From the NCBI GenBank assembly GCA_043818215.1, contig JBDRGC010000019.1:1-13805 (forward strand): DNA of 13,805 bases. The letters are read 5' to 3'. Under the pieces are notes generated by a model, which saw nothing but the letters and a program-made list of their open reading frames with translations, ran no database searches and was not told the DNA's origin. The stretch comes from JBDRGC01 sp043818215 (lineage in GTDB: Bacteria > Chloroflexota > Anaerolineae > Anaerolineales > UBA11858). Shown piece by piece: positions 5,987 through 12,271 of the stretch (the first letter of the stretch is position 1; each line of letters opens with the position of its first letter). Position numbers and translations under genes: made by a program.

Positions 5987-6126
5987 GTAACCTTTCAGCC
6001 CCCCCTGCCCCCCAATCCTGGGGGGAGCAACATGGGCTTTCCCCAGGGTTGGGTTGAGCACGAGGCTCCCCCAACTTTGGGAGGATGACTCCCCCAGAAT
6101 TGGGGGCCGGGGGGCTGAAAGGTTAC
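5987..6126. repeat. MITE-like 140-bp hairpin element immediately upstream of PPK2
   Basis: The terminal inverted repeats GTAACCTTTCAGCCCCCC (5987-6004) and 6109-6126 are perfect 18-bp complements. A second inner pair, CCCCCAATCCTGGGGGGAG (6009-6027) and CTCCCCCAGAATTGGGGG (6089-6106), extends the stem. The central part is a weaker G/C-run sequence. There is no ORF of interest. It separates the possible promoter from the ribosome-binding site of the PPK2 gene, so it may influence that gene's expression. Confidence 0.82.
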
Positions 6127-6152
6127 GAACAGTGAAACTCACTTAACCAGGA

Positions 6153-6158
6153 AAGGAG
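6153..6158 (+). promoter_or_regulatory. Strong Shine-Dalgarno site for PPK2
   Basis: AAGGAG lies 5 nt before ATG 6164. This is the best ribosome-binding site in the window and fixes the start. Confidence 0.75.
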
Positions 6159-6163
6159 AAGAT

Positions 6164-7078
6164 ATGTCGAAAAAAAAGGTGGTAAAGAAGAAAGAGCAGG
6201 CCCCCGTTGAGAGTATTGTCGTCACCACAGGTGGGGATGAAAACCCCAAACCCAAAGATGAAGAACAGCCCAAAAAGCAGCGCACTAAGATAACCACCAA
6301 GGCCTATCATAGAGAGTTGGCCCAACTCCAAGTAGAATTGGTCAAGCTTCAAGAGTGGCTCAAAGCCAAAGGGTTGAAAGTGGTCGTCGTTTTCGAGGGG
6401 CGCGATGCAGCCGGCAAGGGAGGCGTGATCACGCGCATCACCCAACGGCTGAGTCCCCGCGTTGCCCGGGTGGCAGCACTGCCTGTACCGACAGAACGTG
6501 AGAAAACCCAGTGGTACTTCCAGCGTTACGCCGCTCACCTGCCCGCGGCGGGTGAAATGGTACTCTTCGACCGCAGTTGGTACAACCGGGCCGGCGTCGA
6601 GCGCGTTATGGGCTTCTGCACCAACGAAGAATATCGAGAATTCCTGCGCTCCTGCCCGGAGTTCGAACGCATGCTCGTCCGGTCAGGGATCATCTTGATC
6701 AAGTACTGGTTCTCGGTGAGCGACGAAGAACAGGAACGCCGCTTCCAGGCGCGCATTCACGACCCTGTGCGGCGTTGGAAGCTTAGCCCAATGGACCTGG
6801 AATCTCGCACCCGCTGGATAGAATACTCCAAAGCCAAAGACGAGATGTTCAAATACACCGACATCAAGCAAGCCCCCTGGTACGTGGTCAATGCCGACAT
6901 CAAAAAACACGCCCGGCTGAATTGCATTGCCCACCTATTGAGTATGATTCCCTACGAAGACCTGACTCCCCTGCCCCTCGAACTGCCCGATCTCGGGAGC
7001 AGAGAGGGCTATATCCGCCCGCCGATGAGTGACCAGACCTTCATCCCCGAAATCTATCCCCGACTGGAAGATCTGTAG
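6164..7078 (+). CDS. ppk2: Polyphosphate kinase 2 (PPK2 family)
   Basis: A cytoplasmic kinase of 304 residues that moves the terminal phosphate between polyphosphate and nucleoside phosphates, in most homologues making ATP or GTP from the diphosphate. Visible motifs are the Walker A loop G79-R-D-A-A-G-K85-G-G87, the Walker B/lid block F135-D-R-S-W-Y-N-R-A-G-V-E146, and the downstream R-W-K-L-S-P-M-D and D-I-K-Q-A-P-W-Y-V-V blocks typical of the single-domain PPK2 fold. About 45 N-terminal residues are lysine-rich and disordered-looking, an extension of the core. Single-domain length and motifs suggest the class I type, but substrate preference (ADP, GDP or AMP) cannot be read from this. The stop codon TAG at 7076-7078 coincides with the first, partial unit of the following heptamer array. 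It is the first gene of a rightward series with the sugar enzymes. Confidence 0.93.
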   Translation: MSKKKVVKKKEQAPVESIVVTTGGDENPKPKDEEQPKKQRTKITTKAYHRELAQLQVELVKLQEWLKAKGLKVVVVFEGRDAAGKGGVITRITQRLSPRVARVAALPVPTEREKTQWYFQRYAAHLPAAGEMVLFDRSWYNRAGVERVMGFCTNEEYREFLRSCPEFERMLVRSGIILIKYWFSVSDEEQERRFQARIHDPVRRWKLSPMDLESRTRWIEYSKAKDEMFKYTDIKQAPWYVVNADIKKHARLNCIAHLLSMIPYEDLTPLPLELPDLGSREGYIRPPMSDQTFIPEIYPRLEDL

Positions 7079-7079
7079 A

Positions 7080-7156
7080 GGGCAGAGGGTAGAGGGTAGA
7101 GGGTATAGGGCAGAGGGTAGAGGGCAGAGGGTAGAGGGTAGAGGGTAGAGGGTAGA
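7080..7156 (+). repeat. Heptanucleotide tandem array C (unit GGGTAGA) after PPK2
   Basis: Eleven units in perfect 7-bp register: GGGTAGA with variants GGGCAGA (7080-7086, 7108-7114, 7122-7128) and GGGTATA (7101-7107). The partial unit GTAGA at 7075-7079 supplies the TAG stop codon of PPK2. The unit is the same as in array A nearly 7 kb away. The G-rich strand is the sense strand of PPK2, so an RNA G-quadruplex could form in its 3' UTR. Positions 7157-7187 are unrepeated except for a possible degenerate octamer at 7180-7187. Confidence 0.93.
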
Positions 7157-7187
7157 TGGCGTGTTACCGCCAGGATATAACGAGACC

Positions 7188-7275
7188 ACAGGACTGCTTG
7201 ACCACAAGACTACAAGACTACAAGACTACAAGACTACAAGACTAATTGACTACAAAACTACAGGACTAACCAACT
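7188..7275 (+). repeat. Octanucleotide tandem array abutting the GH13 start codon
   Basis: Eleven units of 8 bp: ACAGGACT, GCTTGACC, five identical ACAAGACT (7204-7243), then AATTGACT, ACAAAACT, ACAGGACT and AACCAACT (7268-7275), after which ATG 7276 follows directly. The first codons, ATGACCAACT, look like a further degenerate unit. The only Shine-Dalgarno-like sequence, AGGA (7262-7265), is part of a repeat unit, 10 nt before the ATG. The unit differs in period and composition from the heptamer arrays. Confidence 0.92.
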
Positions 7276-8880
7276 ATGACCAACTACCTTTGGTGGCAAA
7301 CCGGCGTCATCTATCAAATCTACCCTCGCAGCTACAAAGATACCACCGGCAACGGCATTGGCGATCTGCGCGGGGTCATCGAAAAGCTCGACTATCTCAG
7401 CGAAATTCTGGGGGTTGATGCCATCTGGCTCTCGCCCATCTACCCCTCCCCCATGGCCGACTTCGGCTACGATGTGTCCGATTACTGCGATGTCCATCCC
7501 ATGTTCGGCACGCTGTCCGACTTCGACGAATTGCTCGCCGAGGCTCACCAACGGGGGATCAAAATCATAATCGACTGGGTTCCCAACCATAGTTCAGACC
7601 AACACCCCTGGTTCATCGAATCGCGCAGCAGCCGTGATAACCCCAAACGGGATTGGTATATCTGGCGCGACCCGACCCCCCTTGGTCCCCCCAACAACTG
7701 GGGCAGTTTCTTCGGCGGCCCTGCCTGGACCTTCGATGCAAAAACTGGGCAATATTATATGCACCAATTCGTGTCAGGTCAGCCGGAACTCAACTGGCGC
7801 AATCCAGAGGTACAGACCGCCATGTTCGACACCCTGCGATTCTGGCTCGACCGCGGGGTAGATGGCTTCCGCATGGACGTGATCGGCCTGATAATCAAAG
7901 ATGAGCAACTGCGGGATAACCCTCCCAACCCCGACGCTCTCGACGACCTGCCGGAAAACGATCTCTTTAGCCGCCTGCTGCAAGTCTACAATATGGATCA
8001 GGACGAAGTCCACGCTGTGATGAAAGATATCCGCCAGCTATTCGACGAATATAACGACCGGGTTGCAATTGGAGAACTGTTTGGCCCGCTGGATCGCTGG
8101 GTAAAATATTATGGCGAAGGCGGCGACGAACTTCACCTGCCCTTCAACTTCCGCCTGATGTTCTTACCCTGGAAAGCCGCCGCAATGCGCCAATCGGTAC
8201 ACGAGATGGAAGCAGCCCTGCCAGAATTCGCCTGGCCCAATTATGTGCTGGGCAATCACGATTTCGCCCGTCTGGTCAACCGCTACGGCGGACAGGCGCA
8301 GGCCCGAGTCGCCGCCATGCTGCTGCTGACCTTGCGCGGTACGCCGACCCTGTACTACGGCGATGAGTTAGGCCTGGAAAATGGCCTCATCCCGCCGGAG
8401 AAGGTGCAGGATCCGCAAGGCCTCAACCTGGGGATCGAGCGCACACGTGACGTGTGCCGCACGCCCATGCAGTGGGATGACAGCCCGCAGGCCGGATTCT
8501 CTGATGCCGAACCGTGGCTGCCCGTTGCGGCAGATTTCGCCACCTGCAACGTGGCTGCCATGTGGAGAGACCCAGCGTCGATGCTCAACCTCTACCGGGG
8601 TTTGCTGGCCCTCCGCAAGTCCAGCCCGGCGCTCCAATGGGGAAGTTACGCCCCGGTTGACTGCGTCCCCGAGAATTGCTTCGTCTATCTGCGCGCGGCC
8701 GAGGGGCAGGGCGTGCTGGTCGCTCTCAATTTTTCCGCAGAGGAACAAGTGCTCGATCTTTCCAACCTGGGGAGCGGACGCATTGCCCATTCCACTCACC
8801 TCGACCGAGAGGGGGCAGCAGATTTGAGTAATTTATCTCTGCGCGCCAACGAGGGGTTACTAATTGATTTGGACGCGTGA
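7276..8880 (+). CDS. GH13 alpha-glucosidase (oligo-1,6-glucosidase-like)
   Basis: A glycoside hydrolase of 534 residues, probably cytoplasmic because no signal peptide is visible. It acts on short alpha-glucosides by hydrolysis or transglycosylation. It opens W-W-Q-T-G-V-I-Y-Q-I-Y-P-R-S, the usual start of this group, which supports ATG 7276. GH13 regions: D100-W-V-P-N-H105; G-F-R-M-D201 (nucleophile); G-E267 (acid/base); N-H-D329 (transition-state aspartate). Val202 after the nucleophile is the residue associated with alpha-1,6 specificity in oligo-1,6-glucosidases, whereas Ala or Thr there goes with alpha-1,4. The G-N-H-D context is closer to my memory of subfamily 30 than 31, so linkage specificity stays open. 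The C-terminal ~90 residues form the usual beta domain. It lies between PPK2 and the GH65 fusion, suggesting disaccharide or oligosaccharide use. Confidence 0.92.
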   Translation: MTNYLWWQTGVIYQIYPRSYKDTTGNGIGDLRGVIEKLDYLSEILGVDAIWLSPIYPSPMADFGYDVSDYCDVHPMFGTLSDFDELLAEAHQRGIKIIIDWVPNHSSDQHPWFIESRSSRDNPKRDWYIWRDPTPLGPPNNWGSFFGGPAWTFDAKTGQYYMHQFVSGQPELNWRNPEVQTAMFDTLRFWLDRGVDGFRMDVIGLIIKDEQLRDNPPNPDALDDLPENDLFSRLLQVYNMDQDEVHAVMKDIRQLFDEYNDRVAIGELFGPLDRWVKYYGEGGDELHLPFNFRLMFLPWKAAAMRQSVHEMEAALPEFAWPNYVLGNHDFARLVNRYGGQAQARVAAMLLLTLRGTPTLYYGDELGLENGLIPPEKVQDPQGLNLGIERTRDVCRTPMQWDDSPQAGFSDAEPWLPVAADFATCNVAAMWRDPASMLNLYRGLLALRKSSPALQWGSYAPVDCVPENCFVYLRAAEGQGVLVALNFSAEEQVLDLSNLGSGRIAHSTHLDREGAADLSNLSLRANEGLLIDLDA

Positions 8881-8902
8881 GCAAAAGCGCAGGTTCGTAG
8901 TA

Positions 8903-8918
8903 GCGAACGAGAGTTCGC
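8903..8918. terminator. Hairpin between the GH13 and GH65 genes
   Basis: GCGAAC (8903-8908), loop GAGA, GTTCGC (8913-8918) form a 6-bp stem with a GNRA tetraloop. A third GTTCG (8893-8897) could pair alternatively with CGAAC. No U-run follows, so read-through into the GH65 gene is likely. The 84-nt gap has no other feature. Confidence 0.4.
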
Positions 8919-8964
8919 CTCTGACACTCGCGTGTTCCAATACAAACCATTCCCGAGATTCACA

Positions 8965-11900
8965 ATGTCAAAACACAACTTCGATGCCGTTATCTTCGAT
9001 TTAGACGGCGTTATTACAAATACTGCTTCAGTCCACAGCGCGGCGTGGAAGCAGATGTTCGATGAATTCTTGAGGGCTTACACAGAGAACAACGGCCTCC
9101 CTTTTCGCGAATTCACCCACGCCGAAGATTACCTGCCTTATGTGGACGGCAAGCCGCGCTACCAGGGAGTAGCCTCCTTTTTGGAGTCTCGGGGCATCGA
9201 CCTGCCCTTCGGGGATCCCAGCGATCCTCTCGCAAGGGAGTCGGCTTGCGGCCTCGGTAACCGAAAAAACCAGCTATTCAATGATTTGATCAAAGGGGGC
9301 AATGTCGAAGTTTATTCGAGCACCGTCGAGTTCATCCATGAGTTGCGCGCCGCGGGGATTCGGGTTGGGGTGGCTTCTTCCAGCAAAAATGCCGAAACCG
9401 TTTTAGCCGCCGTAGGGTTATTAGATTTGATCGAAACCCGCGTCGATGGCGTGGTCTCGGCGGAACTCGGCCTGAAGGGGAAACCAGAACCCGATATTTT
9501 CACCACCGCCTGCGATAACCTGGGTATATATTATGACCGCGCCGTGATCGTCGAAGATGCCATCTCCGGCGTGCAGGCCGGGAGGAATGGCAAGTTCGGG
9601 CTGGTGCTGGGAATTGCACGGGAAGACAACGCCAGGGAACTGAAACTCAACGGCGCAGACATCGTCGTGGCAGATATGGCTGAAATCAGCTTGGATGATA
9701 TCGATGTCTGGTTCACCGGCGGACTTATCGAAGACCAGTGGTCGCTCAGCTACCATGATTACACTCCCACAAAAGAGGGCTTGCGGGAATCGCTTTGCGC
9801 GGTGGGGAACGGCTATTTTGGGACCCGGGGTGCGCTGGAAGAGGCCGCCGCCAACGGCACGAATTATCCCGGCACATACATTGCAGGAGTCTACAACCGC
9901 CTGGAATCCGAGGTGGCGGGGCGCACGGTGGTCAACGAAGATTTGGTCAACTGCCCCAATTGGCTGCCGGTCACATTCAAAATCGGGGATGGAGAGTGGT
10001 TCGATCCCAACGAGGTGGAAATTCTGCATATCACCTGGCGGTTGGATTTCTGCACCGGAGTGCTCCACCGCAGTATGGTAGTCAGGGATGCAGCCGGGCA
10101 CGAAACCCGTGTCGAGTCGCAGCGTTTCGCCAGCATGGATGATCCCCATTTGGCGGCATTGCGCTATAGCATCATCCCCCTGAATTATGACAAAACCATC
10201 ACCGTTCGTTCAGCACTGGACGGCGACATTATCAACGCGGGGGTCAAACGCTACCGCCAGCTCAACTCGAAACACCTGGAGCCGGTTACCGAAGGCGGAC
10301 AAGGCGCGGCAAGCTATGTGCTGGTGCAAACCAACCAATCCGCTATCCAGATTGCGGAGGCTGCCAGACTGAGAATTTCGGTGGGTGGTCAGCAATCTAA
10401 CCCCCAAATTTCTCTAGCCGAATCTCCCGGGGCCATTTACTCGATTTTAGAGCTAGACGCATGCCGGGGCATCCCCATCTGCGTCGAGAAAATGGTGTCG
10501 ATTTACACTTCCAAAGATACGGGGGTCGCTGATCCGTTGCACGCCGCGCAAGAGGCCTTGAATCATGCCGGCGGTTTCGATGATGTGTGGCAGCCCAGTG
10601 CGGCGGCCTGGGCGGATATCTGGGAAAAAGTGGATATCCAAATCGAGGGGGATCGACTGGCGCAAAAACTGCTCCGGCTGCATCTGTATCATTTGATGGT
10701 AACAGCCTCGCCTCACAACGCCGGTATCGACGCTGGTATCCCCGCCCGAGGGCTGCACGGCGAAGCCTACCGCGGGCATATTTTCTGGGACGAATTGTAT
10801 GTCTTGCCGCTTTACGATATGCACTTCCCAGGGGCAGCCAAATCCATCCTGCAATACCGCTATCGAAGGTTGGATCAAGCCAGGGCTTATGCCCAAGAAC
10901 ACGGCTACAAGGGAGCCATGTTCCCCTGGCAGAGTGGCAGCGACGGACGGGAAGACACCCAGGTACTCCACTTGAACCCGTTGTCCGGAGAATGGGGGGT
11001 TGACCACAGCTCCCTCCAACGCCATATCTCGTTGGCTGTGGCTCTCAATATCTGGCAGTATTTCTGGATAACCAATGATGGCGCATTTATGGAAACCTGC
11101 GGCGCTGAGATGTTCATAGAAATCTGCCGCTTCTGGGGCAGCAAGGCGGTGTACAACCCGGACACCGGACGCTACGAGATAGACAAAGTCATGGGGCCGG
11201 ATGAGTACCACGAGAAATATCCCGATTCGGAAGCGGGGGGGCTGAAAGATAACAGCTACACAAATATCATGGCCGTGTGGATGTTCGGCAAAGCCTTCGA
11301 TATTCTCGCTGCTCTGAATGAAAATGTCAGAGATGCGCTGACTGATAAGATCCGCCTGACGGAAGAAGAACTGGCACTTTGGAAAGACATCATCATAAAA
11401 ATAAATATCCCCATTTCCGATGAGGGCATCCTGGAGCAGTACGCTGGCTTCTTCGATTTGAAAGAATTGGATTGGGACGGATACAGAACTAAATACGGGA
11501 ACATTGCCCGCCTGGATCGCATTCTGAAAGCGGAGGGCAAATCCCCAGACGAGTATCAGGCAGCCAAACAAGCTGATGTGCTGATGGCATTCTATAACCT
11601 GGGTTCAGACGAAGTGAGCAGGCTCCTGACCGAGGCTGGCTACAGTCCACCACAAGACCTCTTACAGGTCAATTTCGACTACTATTTAAAGAGAACCTCC
11701 CACGGCTCCACTCTGAGCAGACTGGTGCATTCGTATTTAGCCAATCTCATCGGAGACAAAGAACTCAGTTGGCAGTTGTACATGGATGCCCTGACCAGCG
11801 ATTACACAGACATCCAGGGCGGCACCACCAAAGAGGGCATCCACGCCGGTGTGATGGGTGGAACAGTGATGGCAGCCCTGAGGTCTTCCGCGGGATTGGA

Positions 11901-12030
11901 TCTGACGGGAGGGCAAGTCGAAATTGCTCCCAGTTTGCCAGTCGGCTGGCGCAAGATGAGCTTCAATGTCCACTTCAAAGGAGCAGAGTATAGGTTTGTG
12001 ATTGGGCCAACAGGCGCAGAGGCAGGATAG
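8965..12030 (+). CDS. Fused beta-phosphoglucomutase and GH65 disaccharide phosphorylase
   Basis: Two successive enzymes in one 1021-residue chain. Residues 1-250 are a HAD-type beta-phosphoglucomutase: D12-L-D14-G-V (nucleophile and acid/base), S138-S-S140, K173 in G-K-P-E-P-D, and E197-D198. Residues ~255-1015 are a GH65 inverting phosphorylase: F-W-D-E (607-610), the G-P-D-E747-Y-H-E general-acid motif, K868-Q-A-D, and the phosphate-binding T-S-H913-G-S-T-L-S918. Phosphorolysis of an alpha-glucosyl disaccharide (trehalose, maltose, kojibiose or nigerose; not decidable here) would release beta-glucose 1-phosphate, which the mutase converts to glucose 6-phosphate. From memory, similar arrangements occur in actinobacteria (M. 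tuberculosis Rv3400/Rv3401 adjacent, Rv2006 fused). I chose ATG 8965 because the HAD fold begins just after it; GTG 8932 adds 11 residues without homology. Neither start has a good Shine-Dalgarno site. Confidence 0.92.
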   Translation: MSKHNFDAVIFDLDGVITNTASVHSAAWKQMFDEFLRAYTENNGLPFREFTHAEDYLPYVDGKPRYQGVASFLESRGIDLPFGDPSDPLARESACGLGNRKNQLFNDLIKGGNVEVYSSTVEFIHELRAAGIRVGVASSSKNAETVLAAVGLLDLIETRVDGVVSAELGLKGKPEPDIFTTACDNLGIYYDRAVIVEDAISGVQAGRNGKFGLVLGIAREDNARELKLNGADIVVADMAEISLDDIDVWFTGGLIEDQWSLSYHDYTPTKEGLRESLCAVGNGYFGTRGALEEAAANGTNYPGTYIAGVYNRLESEVAGRTVVNEDLVNCPNWLPVTFKIGDGEWFDPNEVEILHITWRLDFCTGVLHRSMVVRDAAGHETRVESQRFASMDDPHLAALRYSIIPLNYDKTITVRSALDGDIINAGVKRYRQLNSKHLEPVTEGGQGAASYVLVQTNQSAIQIAEAARLRISVGGQQSNPQISLAESPGAIYSILELDACRGIPICVEKMVSIYTSKDTGVADPLHAAQEALNHAGGFDDVWQPSAAAWADIWEKVDIQIEGDRLAQKLLRLHLYHLMVTASPHNAGIDAGIPARGLHGEAYRGHIFWDELYVLPLYDMHFPGAAKSILQYRYRRLDQARAYAQEHGYKGAMFPWQSGSDGREDTQVLHLNPLSGEWGVDHSSLQRHISLAVALNIWQYFWITNDGAFMETCGAEMFIEICRFWGSKAVYNPDTGRYEIDKVMGPDEYHEKYPDSEAGGLKDNSYTNIMAVWMFGKAFDILAALNENVRDALTDKIRLTEEELALWKDIIIKINIPISDEGILEQYAGFFDLKELDWDGYRTKYGNIARLDRILKAEGKSPDEYQAAKQADVLMAFYNLGSDEVSRLLTEAGYSPPQDLLQVNFDYYLKRTSHGSTLSRLVHSYLANLIGDKELSWQLYMDALTSDYTDIQGGTTKEGIHAGVMGGTVMAALRSSAGLDLTGGQVEIAPSLPVGWRKMSFNVHFKGAEYRFVIGPTGAEAG

Positions 12031-12054
12031 CCCGGATTTACGAGTACGAGTTTA

Positions 12055-12212
12055 GGCTGCTGGCGACATAGAACGCGGATGACACGGATCAAACGGATTG
12101 ACGCGGATTTTATTTTTTAAAGAATCCGCGTCAATCCGCTTGATCCGCGTAACACCTGCACTTGGATGCAGGTACAAGTGTCCGCGTTCTATCGAAACAA
12201 TTTTCAGCAGCC
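12055..12212. repeat. Long nested hairpin element after the GH65 gene
   Basis: The outer ends are GGCTGCTG (12055-12062) and CAGCAGCC (12205-12212). ATAGAACGCGGA (12068-12079) is perfectly complementary to 12181-12192. The inner arms 12087-12109 and 12123-12145 pair at 22 of 23 positions around a 13-nt AT-rich loop. The inner arms carry repeated CGGAT blocks. Starting 25 nt after the GH65 stop, the element would act as a strong RNA hairpin and may separate MATE transcription from the upstream genes, although no U-run follows. The right arm is interrupted by a 28-nt sequence (12153-12180) absent from the left arm. Positions 12213-12271 hold no convincing promoter. Confidence 0.85.
12153..12180 (-). 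repeat. REP-like element copy 3, inserted in a hairpin arm
   Basis: The minus strand reads A-B-CATC-A'-B' with the same blocks as copies 1 and 2 (CACTTG, TACCTG, CAAGTG, CAGGTG). Relative to the opposite arm of the surrounding hairpin it is an extra 28 nt: complementarity runs through 12146-12152 (5 of 7), stops at this copy, and resumes exactly at 12181. No target-site duplication is visible. Confidence 0.82.
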
Positions 12213-12271
12213 CCCTGAACGATTACATTTGCGGAATGTACCGATAAGTATCCACCCACAACAATAAAATT

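Noticed and set aside
5556..5990. Small open frames of 67-81 codons in the divergent intergenic region
   Set aside because: They read through palindromic repeats (for example the PSTGSGQAQ translation of a dispersed repeat) and lack ribosome-binding sites.
7188..7275. CRISPR-like array
   Set aside because: The 7- and 8-bp units are contiguous with no unique spacers and no cas genes nearby. The same applies to arrays A-D.
8932..8964. GTG 8932 as start of the GH65 fusion
   Set aside because: It adds 11 residues without homology and has no Shine-Dalgarno site. ATG 8965 begins right before the conserved HAD strand.
10453..11571. 372-codon open frame on the minus strand inside the GH65 gene (and a 242-codon one at 9421-10149)
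   Set aside because: They lie wholly opposite a well-conserved coding sequence, have no recognisable domain and no ribosome-binding site. They are antisense shadows of GC-rich codons.
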